64,000 bases of DNA from Rhodospirillales bacterium (GCA_028288725.1 JAQGIC010000005.1:1-64000); one strand, 5' to 3'. Shown: positions 16,768-25,733, numbered from the stretch's first letter. Translations and numbers: made by a program. The notes: generated from the sequence alone by a model not told the origin.

Positions 16768-17754
16768 ATGATCAAGAAGATCAAACGGTATCCGGAGCTG
16801 GCCGACCCGCAATTGCGACCCCGCTATTCGGGCATCGCGACCTTCTTCCGTCTCCCGCTGGCGGAGCAAGCCGCCGGCGTCGACATCGGCATCATCGGGG
16901 TTCCGTTCGACGGCGGCGTGACCAACCGGACCGGCGCGCGCCACGGGCCGCGCGGCGTGCGCGAGCAATCCACCCTGATTCGCCGCTTCAATCAGGCGAC
17001 CGGCGTCGGGCCGTTCGATCTGGTCGCCGTGGCCGATCTTGGCGATGCCTGGCTGGAGCAACCCTACGAGTTGGTCGGCGCCTTGAACGAGATCCAGGCG
17101 TTCTTCGCCCAGGTCCATGCAGCCGGAACCGTGCCGCTGTCGGTCGGCGGGGATCATTCGATCTCGCTGCCGATCCTGCGGGCGATCGCCCAGGACGGGC
17201 CGGTCGGCATGGTTCACATCGATGCCCATTGCGACACGGGCGATGATTATCTGGGCTCGCGCTTCCATCACGGCGCGCCGTTCCGCCGCGCGGTCGAGGA
17301 AGGCCTGCTCGATCCGGCCCGGGTCATTCAGATCGGCATCCGCGGGTCGGTGAACCATCCCGACATGTGGAAGTTCAGCCACGATGCCGGCATGCGGGTC
17401 GTCTATATGGAGGAATTCACCGATAAGGGCTGGCGCTGGGCGGCCGAGGAAGCGCGCCGGATCGTCGGCACCGGCCGCACATATCTGTCGTTCGACATCG
17501 ACAGTCTCGATCCGGTCTACGCGCCGGGGACCGGCACGCCCGAAGCCGGCGGCCTTACCATGGTCGAGGCGCAACGGCTGGTCCGGGCCTTGGCCGGCAT
17601 CGACTTCATCGGCGGCGACGTCGTCGAGGTCTCGCCGCCGTTCGATTCCTCCGGGCTTACCGCCCAGAACGCGGCCACGATCCTGTTCGAAAGCCTGTGC
17701 ATCCTGGCACCGGCCGCGGCCAAACGCAAAGGAACGGCGGCCGCCCCCGGCTGA
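16768..17754 (+). CDS. Ureohydrolase (agmatinase / guanidino-acid hydrolase family)
   Basis: 328 residues from the ATG preceded by GGGGG; a second ATG four codons upstream is less likely. The binuclear Mn site is intact: GGDHSISLP, the cluster HIDAHCDTGDD, and SFDIDSLDPVYAPGTGTPE. These enzymes release urea from agmatine, guanidinobutyrate, guanidinopropionate or similar compounds. Substrate cannot be fixed because no arginine decarboxylase is nearby. The gene precedes an HpaB-type monooxygenase, RidA and DUF1028 genes on the same strand, suggesting catabolism of a guanidino compound or nitrogen scavenging rather than polyamine synthesis. Confidence 0.85.
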   Translation: MIKKIKRYPELADPQLRPRYSGIATFFRLPLAEQAAGVDIGIIGVPFDGGVTNRTGARHGPRGVREQSTLIRRFNQATGVGPFDLVAVADLGDAWLEQPYELVGALNEIQAFFAQVHAAGTVPLSVGGDHSISLPILRAIAQDGPVGMVHIDAHCDTGDDYLGSRFHHGAPFRRAVEEGLLDPARVIQIGIRGSVNHPDMWKFSHDAGMRVVYMEEFTDKGWRWAAEEARRIVGTGRTYLSFDIDSLDPVYAPGTGTPEAGGLTMVEAQRLVRALAGIDFIGGDVVEVSPPFDSSGLTAQNAATILFESLCILAPAAAKRKGTAAAPG

Positions 17755-17858
17755 TCCGACTGCCTCGGAAAAACAAAAACCAAAGCAGAAGAAACGGATA
17801 TTTTCCTTACGCCATCGATCGAGCGACCCTGCCGGCATAGCAAACGCGAGGAGCCATC

Positions 17859-19370
17859 ATGATCCGCACAGGGGCCGAATATCGGGAGGCGATCCGCGAC
17901 GGGCGCGCGGTCTACATCGCGGGCGAGCGGGTCAAGGACGTTACGACCCATCCGATGTTCAAGCCGCTCGTCGATATCCGGGCGCAGATCTACGACATGC
18001 AGCATGCGCCCGCGTCCCGTGCCGTGATGAGCCACCAGCAGGACGGCGAGACCAACGCCGTCGGCAACAAGCTGCCCTTCATCCAGGCGGATTGGTGGGA
18101 CAAGCGCCGGGCGACGGACATGGTGCTGGAAGCGGTCGGCGGCATCGTCACCCGCGTCGGCGACGAGACGGTGGGCGAGATGTGGTCCCTGTTCGACGGC
18201 CAGGACGTGCTGAACGAGGTCGATCCGCAATTCTCCAAGAACATCCGCGACCATATCGACAAGGTGCTCCGCACCGACCCGTTCCATGTCTCGGCCAACA
18301 CCGATCCGAAGGGCGATCGCTCCAAGCCGCCGCAGGAGCAGGACCCGGACATGCTGCTGCATGTCGTCAAGGAAACGGATGCCGGGCTCATCGTGCGCGG
18401 CGCCAAATACGAAACGGCCGCTGCCTATGCCGACCAGGCCTTCACCAAGCCGACCATCGCCAACTGGGGCAACGAGGCCTATTCCGACTATGCGGTGGGC
18501 TTCATCTGCGATCTGGGCTCGCCGAACCTGAAGTTCATCTGCCGCACCGGCTTTGCCGGCCGCGCGCCGGCCGAGGATTACCCGCTGTCCAACCGCTTCG
18601 ACGAGGTCGACACGCTGGTCATCTTCGACAATGTGCTGATCCCCTGGGAAAACGTGCTGTTCTACCGGCACACCAAGGCGGCGAGCTTCATCCGCGCGAC
18701 GCTGCATCGCTATTCCGCCTTCGCCTTCGTCCAGCGCAATCTGAAGCTCGCCGACATGATGATCGGCGCCGCCCTGTTCAACGTGCGCCAGACCGGCCTC
18801 GACAAGCAGCAGGCGGTGCAGGAAAAGCTGGCCCAGCTTGCGGTCTATCGCGAGGGCATCAACGCGCATCTGACGGCGTCGATCACGCTGGCCGAGCGCA
18901 GCCCGGGTGGGTTGATGATGCCGAACCAGTCGCTGCTCTATACCGGCCGCGTGCTGGCCTGCTCCCAGCTTCACGAGATGATGCATATCGCGCGCGAGCT
19001 GTGCGGCGGCCAGATCTGTGTGACGCCGGACAAGGCGGCGTTCGAGGCAGCCGAGACCAAGCCCTGGCTCGACAAGTTCTATTCGGTCAACGACGACTGG
19101 GTGGCCGAGGACCGGCGCAAGCTGCTGGCCTTCGCCCGCGACCTGCTGAACTCGGACTATGCCGGCCATCGCCTGACCTTTCAGCTGTTCGCCCAATCGG
19201 CGCCCTTCGCCCATCTGGCCGCGGTCTACCGCAATTTCGACTGGGACGGGCCGCTCGATTTCGTCAGGAAATCGGCCGGGCTGTCCGACAAGGTCATGAG
19301 TCCGACGGCGCGCCTGCCGGGCGACCGCGCGGTCAATCAGTGGTTCGGCCCCGACGAGACGAAAGCATGA
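17859..19370 (+). CDS. HpaB-family FADH2-dependent monooxygenase large component
   Basis: 503 residues, the usual length for the 4-hydroxyphenylacetate 3-hydroxylase family. The N-terminal domain starts RTGAEYREAIRDGRAVYIAG; a middle flavin region has GNEAYSDYAVGFIC and FDEVDTLVIFDNVLIPW; the C-terminal helical domain has QLHEMMHIARELCGGQICV. Family members hydroxylate phenols with reduced FAD supplied by a separate reductase (HpaC), and some related proteins are 4-hydroxybutyryl-CoA dehydratases. The iron-sulfur cysteine pattern of that dehydratase is not evident, so a monooxygenase is favoured. No reductase gene is nearby. The substrate is unknown. Confidence 0.82.
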   Translation: MIRTGAEYREAIRDGRAVYIAGERVKDVTTHPMFKPLVDIRAQIYDMQHAPASRAVMSHQQDGETNAVGNKLPFIQADWWDKRRATDMVLEAVGGIVTRVGDETVGEMWSLFDGQDVLNEVDPQFSKNIRDHIDKVLRTDPFHVSANTDPKGDRSKPPQEQDPDMLLHVVKETDAGLIVRGAKYETAAAYADQAFTKPTIANWGNEAYSDYAVGFICDLGSPNLKFICRTGFAGRAPAEDYPLSNRFDEVDTLVIFDNVLIPWENVLFYRHTKAASFIRATLHRYSAFAFVQRNLKLADMMIGAALFNVRQTGLDKQQAVQEKLAQLAVYREGINAHLTASITLAERSPGGLMMPNQSLLYTGRVLACSQLHEMMHIARELCGGQICVTPDKAAFEAAETKPWLDKFYSVNDDWVAEDRRKLLAFARDLLNSDYAGHRLTFQLFAQSAPFAHLAAVYRNFDWDGPLDFVRKSAGLSDKVMSPTARLPGDRAVNQWFGPDETKA

Positions 19371-19453
19371 GCGCCACGGCAGTCGAGACGCCTGCTCCGG
19401 ATTTGCGCCGACGCTCCCTCGCCGGCATCGCGCTGGAGACTGCCCGCGCTTAA
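19367..19453 (+). other. 28-codon open frame coupled to the HpaB stop (ATGA)
   Basis: The frame starts at the ATGA that closes the monooxygenase gene and encodes MSATAVETPAPDLRRRSLAG plus eight more residues before TAA. No family is recognised. It could be a remnant of a deleted downstream gene, such as the missing flavin reductase, or chance. The coupled start is the only support. Confidence 0.25.
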
Positions 19454-19487
19454 ATCCCGCCCGCGATTTTTCGGAAAGCATCGTCCC

Positions 19488-19901
19488 ATGGTCCACACCC
19501 GCATCCGCAAGTTCAACACCAAGGACACCTATCCGGAGCAGAAGCTCGACAACGACCTGTGCCAGACCGTCGTCGCCCGGGGCACGATGGTGTTCGTCCG
19601 CGGCCAGATCGGACAGGATCTGGATACGCGCGAGAGCGTCGCGATCGGCGATGCCGCCGGCCAGACCGAGCAGGCCATGGCCAATATCAAAATGCTGCTG
19701 GAAGAAGCCGGCTCGGCGCTGGAGCACATCTGCAAGATCACGATCTACATTATCGATCCGCGCTATCGCGAGCCGGTGTACCGCACCATCGGAAAATGGC
19801 TGAAAGGGGTCTATCCCGTGTCGACCGGTATCGTCGTGTCCGCCCTCGCCCGCCCCGAATGGCTGGTCGAGGTCGATGTCACCGCCGTCATCCCGGATTA
19901 G
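19488..19901 (+). CDS. RidA/YjgF/YER057c/UK114 family protein
   Basis: 137 residues, a single RidA fold. VRGQIGQDLDT, AIGDAAGQTEQAMANIK and LEHICKITIYIIDPRYREPV match the family, whose members hydrolyse reactive enamines/imines or act as amidohydrolases as trimers in the cytosol. The Arg expected near the end of the active-site strand is not obvious (ITIYIIDPR holds the likely one). It is placed between HpaB and DUF1028 genes, so it probably deaminates or detoxifies an intermediate of that pathway. Confidence 0.87.
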   Translation: MVHTRIRKFNTKDTYPEQKLDNDLCQTVVARGTMVFVRGQIGQDLDTRESVAIGDAAGQTEQAMANIKMLLEEAGSALEHICKITIYIIDPRYREPVYRTIGKWLKGVYPVSTGIVVSALARPEWLVEVDVTAVIPD

Positions 19902-19906
19902 CCGCC

Positions 19907-20581
19907 ATGACCTTTTCCATTTCGGCGCGCTGCCCTGAGACCGGCATGTTCGGCCTGGCAATCTCGTCGTCATCGCCCGCGGTCGCGGCGCGGTGCGCCC
20001 ATGCCCGCGCCGGCGTCGGCGTCGTCGCCACCCAGAACATCACCGATCCATCGCTGGGCCCCCTCGGCCTCGACCTGATGGCGCGGGGCGCCAGCGCGGG
20101 CCAAGCGCTGGATATCCTGGTCGCGACCCGTCCCCATATCGACTATCGACAGTTGGTCCTGGTCGATAGCGCCGGGCGCACGGCCGTGTTTTCGGGCAGC
20201 CGGACCCTGGGCGTCCATGCGGTCGCGCAAGGCGACGGCGTCGCGGCCGCCGGCAACCTGTTGGCCGATGGGGCCGTGCCGCAGGCGATGATCGATGACT
20301 TTCTCGCCGCCGGCGGCCCGTTGGGAGGCCGCCTGCTCCGTGCGATGCGGGCAGCCCTGGCGGCGGGCGGCGAAGCGGGGCCGGTGCATTCGGCCGGGCT
20401 GCTCCTCGTCCGCGACGTCGCCTGGCCCGTCGCGGACCTCCGGGTCGATTGGGACGAGGGCGATCCGATCGGGGCGCTGGAACGGCTGTGGGCGATCTAC
20501 GCGCCCCAGCTCGACGCCTATGTCGCGCGCGCCCTCGACCCGTCGGACGCGCCCAGCTATGGCGTGCCCGGCAACCAGTAG
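19907..20581 (+). CDS. DUF1028 family protein
   Basis: 224 residues from an ATG five bases after the RidA stop. MTFSISARCPETGMFGLAIS is the conserved DUF1028 start, and ARAGVGVVATQNITDPSLG and AVAQGDGVAAAGNLL follow. The fold is Ntn-hydrolase-like, but the function is not established. Members often sit beside RidA and ureohydrolase-type genes, which supports an amide or peptide-like hydrolase step in a nitrogen-scavenging pathway. Translation is probably coupled to RidA. Confidence 0.85.
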   Translation: MTFSISARCPETGMFGLAISSSSPAVAARCAHARAGVGVVATQNITDPSLGPLGLDLMARGASAGQALDILVATRPHIDYRQLVLVDSAGRTAVFSGSRTLGVHAVAQGDGVAAAGNLLADGAVPQAMIDDFLAAGGPLGGRLLRAMRAALAAGGEAGPVHSAGLLLVRDVAWPVADLRVDWDEGDPIGALERLWAIYAPQLDAYVARALDPSDAPSYGVPGNQ

Positions 20582-20586
20582 CCCCG

Positions 20587-20715
20587 ATGCGCTATACCTT
20601 CCGCCAGCTCGAATATCTCATCGCCGCCGGCGAGACATCTGTCGCTGACCTCGGCCGGCCGCTCCCTGCTCAGGGAAGCCAAGCGGGTCATCGAGCAGAT
20701 CAAGGGTACGTTCCC
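20587..20715 (+). pseudogene. Remnant of a LysR-family regulator
   Basis: ATG at 20587 begins MRYTFRQLEYLIAAGET, the classic LysR N-terminus. Within a few codons the frame breaks. In another frame LSLTSAGRSLLREAKRVIEQ and IKGTF, the dimer-helix region of LysR proteins, follow after a loss of about 35-40 codons of the helix-turn-helix. No effector domain remains. The relic follows the ureohydrolase/HpaB/RidA/DUF1028 cluster, whose regulator it may have been. The rest of the 328-bp gap up to 20909 holds nothing recognisable. Confidence 0.65.
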
Positions 20716-20909
20716 GGTATGGTCGCGCCCGGCTCCGATCGCCGCGTGCGCAAGCAGCAGGGCGGTTCGCAGGTCAGGCGCCGCCGTGATCCAACTGCTT
20801 CACCAGCCGCTTGGGGGCACCAGCCGATAGCTCCCGTCGATCCAGGCCGAAGCATGCCGATGGGCAATGGCTCGTCCGGCGCGAAGCGGGCCGTTGCCCA
20901 GATCATTCG

Positions 20910-22262
20910 TCATGCGAAGAATACCAGCGACAGGATCCCGAACACCGGCAACAGCAACAGGCCGGCGATGGCGAAATATCCCACGAAATTCGGCATTTTC
21001 ACGCCCTGCTCCTCGGCGATGGCGCGGATCATCAGGTTCGGCGCGTTGCCGATATAAGTGAGCCCGCCCATGAACACGGCCCCGGCGGAGATCGCCTCGA
21101 GCGTGGCGGCGCCGGTCGTCATCAGCCTGTCGGCATCGCCGCCGGCCGCATTGAAGAAGATCAGGTAGGTCGGCGCATTGTCGAGGAAGCTCGACAGCAG
21201 CCCGGTCACCCAGAAATAGGCGAGATTGTTGGGCCCGCCGGCGCGCTCGACCAAGTGGACGACCGGCCCCAGCGCGCCCCCCGTGCCGGCCGACAGGATG
21301 GCCATGACCGGCACGATGGTCAGGAAGATGCCGCAGAACAGCTTGGCCACTTCCAGCACCGGCTCCCAGGTGAAGGCGTTGCGGGTGCGGATCGCGCGCG
21401 GCGTCACCCACCAGGACAAGCCGATCACCGCCAGCAGGATCGCCTCGCGGGCGAGATTCTCGATCGTGACCTCGACCCCGCCGACCGACAGGGTCGGCGC
21501 CGGATGCCACAGGCCGCTCAACAGCACCGCACCGATCACGCCGCCGATCAGCAGAAAATTGAAGTGGCCGTCGATGGTCAGCTTGCGTTTGAACTCGATC
21601 GCCGTCACGGCCTTGCCCTCGCGCCGGTAGAGCACGAAATCGACCAACAGATAGAGCAGCAGCAGCAGGCCCACCGCCAACACCGTCGGCAGCAGCAGCA
21701 CCCGCGTCGTCCAGAAGAAATCGACGCCGTTCAGAAAACCCAGGAACAGCGGCGGATCGCCGAGCGGCGACAGGGCGCCGCCGACATTGCCGACCAGGAT
21801 GATGAAGAAGATGACGACATGGGTCCGGTACTTGCGGGCGGCATTGGCGCGCAGCAGCGGGCGGATCAGCAGCATGGCCGCCCCGGTCGTGCCGATCCCG
21901 CTCGCCAGCACCGTGCCGACCGCCAGCAGCCCGACGTTCATCCACGGCGAACCGGACAGCTTGCCGCCGATCTCGATGCCGCCGGCGACGACATAGAGTG
22001 CCGTCACCAGCAGGATGAACGGCAGATATTCGGTCAATGCCACCAGCAGGATCTCGTGCAGCGCCAGCGCCGGACCGAACATGATCGCGAACGGCACCAG
22101 GAACAGCGCCGCCCAGCCGGCCGCGATCTTGCCGTAGTGACGATGCCAGAAGCCGGCGGCGACCAGGGGCATGAGCGCCACGGACAGCAGCAGGCCGGCG
22201 AAAGGCAGGCACCAGAGGAGCGCCAGGCTGGCGCCGTCGAAATGAGGAACGGGATCGGCCAA
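20910..22262 (-). CDS. Sodium:proton antiporter of the NhaD/ArsB-like ion transporter superfamily
   Basis: 450 residues, about 11-12 membrane helices. Conserved stretches include GTTGAAMLLIRPLLRANA, NVGGALSPLGDPPLFLGFL, SSFLDNAPTYLIFFN and GGLTYIGNAPNLMIRAI. These match the antiporter family that exchanges Na+ and H+ across the inner membrane. The first codon is TTG with AAGG seven bases before it. It stands alone between the LysR relic and the PAP2 gene, divergent from PAP2 with about 200 bp between them. Confidence 0.88.
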   Translation of the reverse strand: MADPVPHFDGASLALLWCLPFAGLLLSVALMPLVAAGFWHRHYGKIAAGWAALFLVPFAIMFGPALALHEILLVALTEYLPFILLVTALYVVAGGIEIGGKLSGSPWMNVGLLAVGTVLASGIGTTGAAMLLIRPLLRANAARKYRTHVVIFFIILVGNVGGALSPLGDPPLFLGFLNGVDFFWTTRVLLLPTVLAVGLLLLLYLLVDFVLYRREGKAVTAIEFKRKLTIDGHFNFLLIGGVIGAVLLSGLWHPAPTLSVGGVEVTIENLAREAILLAVIGLSWWVTPRAIRTRNAFTWEPVLEVAKLFCGIFLTIVPVMAILSAGTGGALGPVVHLVERAGGPNNLAYFWVTGLLSSFLDNAPTYLIFFNAAGGDADRLMTTGAATLEAISAGAVFMGGLTYIGNAPNLMIRAIAEEQGVKMPNFVGYFAIAGLLLLPVFGILSLVFFA

Positions 22263-22465
22263 ATTGCAACCTTGAAGCGGATGGGAGGTGGCGCCGGCAG
22301 AGAGTGGCGTGCCGCGACCAGAGCGTGCAAGCCGGAAAGGACCGGTTGTGGATTCTCGCCGCGAATTCGCCTACATTGCAGCGCAACATCCGTATACCCA
22401 TCTGCTGGGCAATCGCGCTATCCTGTGCCGCCTATCCTCCCGCTTTCGGACACCCATCGCCGATT

Positions 22466-23080
22466 ATGACGCCCTGGCAGCTCATCACCGACTTCGGCGA
22501 CAGCGCCGTGATGCTGCCGGCCGCCGCGACGATCGCGCTCTGGCTCGCCGCCGGCGGCGCCTGGCGGGCCATGATCGTCTGGTTGGTCGATTTCGGGCTC
22601 GGTGCCGCCTCGGTCATCGGCACCAAGATCGCGTTCCTCGGTTGGGGCATCGGCAGTGCCTGGCTGAATTTCACCGGCATCAGCGGCCATACCATGCTGA
22701 CGACTTCGGTCACGCTCACGGCGATCCATCTGCTGTCGCGCGGCGTGGCCCAGCGCCACCGGCTGGCGCTGATGGCGATCGGCCTGGCCGGCGCGCTCGC
22801 CGTCGGCATCTCGCGCCTGGCGCTCGACGCCCATTCCATTTCCGAGGTTTGTTCCGGCCTCATCATCGGCGGGCTGGTCGCCGGCGGTTTCGTGCTGGCA
22901 TCGCGCCGGCTGGCCGCGCCCGATCTGGCGCCCGGCCTCATGATCGCGTCCCTTGCCATCATCTGCATCGCGATGCACGGCCAGCAGGCCGGCGCCCAAG
23001 ACTTCATCGAGCGCCTGGCGCTGTATCTTTCAGGCCATGGCGAGACCTACACGCGGGCGGTCTACGCCGGGATCGCGTAG
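22466..23080 (+). CDS. PAP2-superfamily membrane phosphatase
   Basis: 204 residues with five or six hydrophobic helices. Phosphatase motif parts are ISGHTMLTTS (the SGH core) and ISRLALDAHSISEVCSG (the SR..H..D-type core, with Glu in place of the usual Asp). The upstream motif K..RP is not clear. The family removes phosphates from lipid or polyprenyl pyrophosphates at the periplasmic membrane face. The frame is open 54 codons upstream, but the MTPWQLITDFG start fits the family. Its 3' end overlaps the thioesterase stop by 19 bp. Confidence 0.75.
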   Translation: MTPWQLITDFGDSAVMLPAAATIALWLAAGGAWRAMIVWLVDFGLGAASVIGTKIAFLGWGIGSAWLNFTGISGHTMLTTSVTLTAIHLLSRGVAQRHRLALMAIGLAGALAVGISRLALDAHSISEVCSGLIIGGLVAGGFVLASRRLAAPDLAPGLMIASLAIICIAMHGQQAGAQDFIERLALYLSGHGETYTRAVYAGIA

Positions 23081-23487
23081 GTCGCGACCACATGGGCGAG
23101 CATATCCGGGTCGCCCTCCGAGAATAGTTCGACCTCGCCCACCGCCAGTTTCCGACCGACCTTCAGCATGCGCGCCTCGGCGATCAGCGGCGACGGCTTC
23201 GGCCGGCGCAGGAAGTTGATCGACAGGTTCGACGTGACCGCACCCGGCACCGGACCGATCGCCCCCAGCAGGGCCGCGAAGATGGCGACGTCGGCCAGGC
23301 CCATCTGAATCGGCCCGTTGATCGTGCCGCCCGGCCGGATGAAGCCGGCATCGAAGCCCAGCCGCAGCGTTGCCCGCCCATGATGGATCGCGATGGTCTG
23401 CATCTTCCAGGCGGCCGCCATCGGCAGGCTTTCTTCGACGATGCGCTCGAACTCGGCGATGGTGATGCGCGATGGCTGCTCGGACAT
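23062..23487 (-). CDS. PaaI-type hotdog-fold thioesterase
   Basis: 141 residues from MSEQPSRITIAEF; the longer frame upstream runs into non-family sequence. Hotdog features are ATLRLGFDAGFIRPGGTING (with the usual G-x-ingG-type turn), PIQMGLADVAIFAALLGAIG, and the SINFLRRPKPSPLIAEARML strand. Family members cleave acyl-CoA or aryl-CoA thioesters. It is convergent with and overlapping PAP2. An enoyl-CoA hydratase gene starts 313 bp away in the opposite direction, so a shared fatty or aromatic acyl-CoA theme is possible. Confidence 0.82.
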   Translation of the reverse strand: MSEQPSRITIAEFERIVEESLPMAAAWKMQTIAIHHGRATLRLGFDAGFIRPGGTINGPIQMGLADVAIFAALLGAIGPVPGAVTSNLSINFLRRPKPSPLIAEARMLKVGRKLAVGEVELFSEGDPDMLAHVVATYAIPA

Positions 23488-23799
23488 AGGGTCTGCTCTC
23501 CCGTTCGTTTTCCCACAACAAAGCGCGAGGGCGCCCACCATCGTCAAGCATGGATCAAATGGTTCTGTTGTATCCCATATGGAATCATTGGTTGGATCGA
23601 TGCCGGCGCCGTGGACAGCCAGGGCAAACGGGGCGGCTCCGACATCGACCTGTGGCGCGCTGATCTCGCTCAGATGTTGCCGATCTGGAGCGATTTCTTA
23701 TCGCTTGGATCAATCGAGCCAAACGGAAAGCGCTCTGGCGGCACCGGCCCGATTGGGTCAAACTCGCGCTCTGTTAGAGACGACGAGCGAGGCCCAAAC
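23488..23799. other. 312-bp intergenic region between the thioesterase and enoyl-CoA hydratase genes
   Basis: There is no supportable gene here. The open frame on the plus strand across this region is an upstream extension of the enoyl-CoA hydratase frame and has no family similarity. A locally AT-rich patch around 23550-23600 contains the palindrome CCATATGG and is the best place for the divergent promoters. Confidence 0.55.
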
Positions 23800-24585
23800 A
23801 TGGCCGATCCTTCCGCCATTCTGTTGCGCGACGATGTCGACGGCATCGCGACCCTGACCCTGAACCGTCCGGACCAGCGCAACGCGCTGTCGATCGGCCT
23901 GATGACGGCGCTGGAAACCCAGCTGGACGCCATTGCCGAGGATCCGTCGGTCAAGGTCGTCGTCATCGCCGCTGCCGGCCCCGCCTTCTGCGCCGGCCAT
24001 GACCTGCGCGAGGTTCGGGCCGACCGGCGGCGCGAGGCCTATGAGGCGCTGTTCGCCCAATGCTCGCGCCTGATGCTGAAGCTCGTTCGCCTGCCCAAGC
24101 CGGTGATCGCGCGCGTCCATGGCGTCGCCACCGCCGCCGGGTGCCAGCTGGTCGCGAGCTGCGATCTGGCGGTCGCGGCGGACAGCGCCCGATTCGCGAC
24201 GCCGGGCGTCAATATCGGCCTGTTCTGCTCGACCCCGATGGTCGCGTTGAGCCGCGCGGTCCCGCGCAAGCAAGCGATGGAGATGCTGCTGACCGGCGAT
24301 CTCGTTCCGGCCGAGCGGGCCCGCGAGATCGGCCTGATAAACCGGGTCGTGCCGGCGGCCGAGTTGGCAGCGGCGACGCTGGAACTCGCCCGGCAGATCG
24401 CGTCGAAAAGCCCGCTCACGCTGGCGATCGGCAAGGAAGCCTTCTATGCCCAGGTCGAGCTGGACCTGGAGGCGGCCTACGCCTATGCCAGCGGCGTGAT
24501 GACGCGCAACATGCTGGCGCGCGACGCGGGCGAAGGCATCGACGCCTTCCTGGCCAAGCGTGCGCCCGAATGGACCGGCGAATGA
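23800..24585 (+). CDS. Enoyl-CoA hydratase/isomerase family protein
   Basis: 261 residues from MADPSAILLRDD, with GAGCGAGG upstream. Crotonase motifs are LNRPDQRNALSIGLM, the oxyanion-hole strand FCAGHDLREV, and the second oxyanion GVATAAGCQLVASCDLAVAA. The family hydrates or isomerises acyl-CoAs. One expected catalytic Glu position lies in FATPGVNIGLFCST, where no Glu is present, so hydratase activity is doubtful; this resembles ECHDC3-type proteins. The stop overlaps the next ATG (ATGA), so translation is coupled to the CoA-binding gene. Confidence 0.85.
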   Translation: MADPSAILLRDDVDGIATLTLNRPDQRNALSIGLMTALETQLDAIAEDPSVKVVVIAAAGPAFCAGHDLREVRADRRREAYEALFAQCSRLMLKLVRLPKPVIARVHGVATAAGCQLVASCDLAVAADSARFATPGVNIGLFCSTPMVALSRAVPRKQAMEMLLTGDLVPAERAREIGLINRVVPAAELAAATLELARQIASKSPLTLAIGKEAFYAQVELDLEAAYAYASGVMTRNMLARDAGEGIDAFLAKRAPEWTGE

Positions 24586-25076
24586 GTGAACCCGTGAACC
24601 ACGACAGCTATAGCGACGACTATCTGCGCGGCGTGCTGCGTCGGACCAAGACCATCGCCATGGTCGGCGCCAGCCCGAACTGGAACCGGCCCAGCTATTT
24701 CGTGATGAAATATCTGCAGGCGAAGGGCTTCCGGGTCATCCCGGTCAACCCGCGCGCGGTGGGCGAGGAGATCCTGGGGGAGCCGGTCATGGCCTCGCTT
24801 GCCGATGTGCCCGTGCCGGTCGATCTGGTCGATGTGTTCCGGGCCAGCGATGCCGCCCCGGCGATCGTCGAAGAGGCGATCGGGATCGGCGCCAAGGCGG
24901 TCTGGATGCAGATCGGCGTGCGCCATGACGAAGCCGCCGCCCGCGCCGAGGCGGCCGGGCTGGATGTGGTGATGAACCGCTGCCCCAAGATCGAGTATTC
25001 CCGCCTGTGCGGCGAACTCGGCTGGAGCGGGGTCAATACCGGCATCATCTCCAGCCGCCGGCGCAAGCAGGTCTAG
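24582..25076 (+). CDS. CoA-binding-domain (YccU-like) protein
   Basis: 164 residues, a single Rossmann CoA-binding domain: KTIAMVGASPNWNRPSYFVM, GFRVIPVNPRAVGEEILGEP, VDLVDVFRASDAAPAIVEEA, KAVWMQIGV and a terminal NRCPKIEY segment. The family binds CoA and may regulate or carry acyl groups; its function is unsettled. It overlaps the enoyl-CoA hydratase stop by four bases, and a MetY gene follows further on, an association often seen with this family. Confidence 0.87.
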   Translation: MSEPVNHDSYSDDYLRGVLRRTKTIAMVGASPNWNRPSYFVMKYLQAKGFRVIPVNPRAVGEEILGEPVMASLADVPVPVDLVDVFRASDAAPAIVEEAIGIGAKAVWMQIGVRHDEAAARAEAAGLDVVMNRCPKIEYSRLCGELGWSGVNTGIISSRRRKQV

Positions 25077-25200
25077 CCCTTTCGCTCCGCAGCAAGGCTG
25101 ACATGAGGCAATAGCAGCTTGGAATTCCGCTCCGGCATGTAAATTGCTGCACTGCAATATACGGATCGCTCCGAGGATCCGAAAGATTGGGTGCAGCACC

Positions 25201-25623
25201 ATGACCAGCAAACCGAACCCGGGGTCCGCCAGCCGTTTCGCCGCTTTCTGCGCGGCACACCAGGCCGAATGCAGCCAGATGGTGCGGGGGCTGCTGGTCG
25301 GCAGCGCCATCGTCCTGGCGCTGGTCGCCTTCATGATGCGCGCGCTCAACGCCCATCCCCTGCCGGAAGTGTCGGCCGACCTGATCGGCAGCGCCGCCTA
25401 TGGCGGCTTCGACGCCATGGCCTGGCCCGGCATCGCCACCACGACCGAGCAACCGCCGCTCGACGCCGATGCGATCGTCAGCGGCATGCTGCTGGCCATT
25501 ACGCTGATCACCGGCGCCTTCGCCAGCATCGGCTTCCTGGTCGATTGCACGCTGCGCGCCGGAGCAATTGCCTACCGTTTGAGCACCGGTCGCAAGCTGC
25601 CGGAGGCGGAGGGCGGGGATTAA
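25201..25623 (+). CDS. Putative small membrane protein
   Basis: 140 residues from MTSKPNPGSA. Two strong hydrophobic helices are present: LLVGSAIVLALVAFMMRAL near residues 30-48, and a second (GMLLAITLITGAFASIGFL) near 98-116, with a ~50-residue loop between them. No domain is recognised. The Shine-Dalgarno site is weak. It lies between the CoA-binding and metY genes on the same strand. A frame 19 codons longer exists but does not look coding. Confidence 0.55.
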   Translation: MTSKPNPGSASRFAAFCAAHQAECSQMVRGLLVGSAIVLALVAFMMRALNAHPLPEVSADLIGSAAYGGFDAMAWPGIATTTEQPPLDADAIVSGMLLAITLITGAFASIGFLVDCTLRAGAIAYRLSTGRKLPEAEGGD

Positions 25624-25674
25624 GGTCGCCAGCGAACTTCGCGTAAGGGGTCGAATCAGCGCTATTCTTTGCGG

Positions 25675-25699
25675 GCGAGCCGGGTAAACTCCGGCTCGC
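25675..25699 (+). terminator. Strong hairpin between the membrane protein and metY
   Basis: GCGAGCCGG (25675-25683) pairs with CCGGCTCGC (25691-25699) across a 7-nt loop and is followed by TTCGTCTTTG. It is probably a terminator for the upstream gene or an attenuator for metY, whose ATG is 35 bases away. Confidence 0.55.
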
Positions 25700-25733
25700 T
25701 TCGTCTTTGACGCGCTGGCAGAGGACCGACCCC

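Noticed and set aside
25624-25733. Possible SAM riboswitch before metY
   Set aside because: A strong hairpin is present, but I do not find the SAM-II consensus pseudoknot elements (for example the conserved GCUAAA-type segment) around it. It is described as a terminator/attenuator only.
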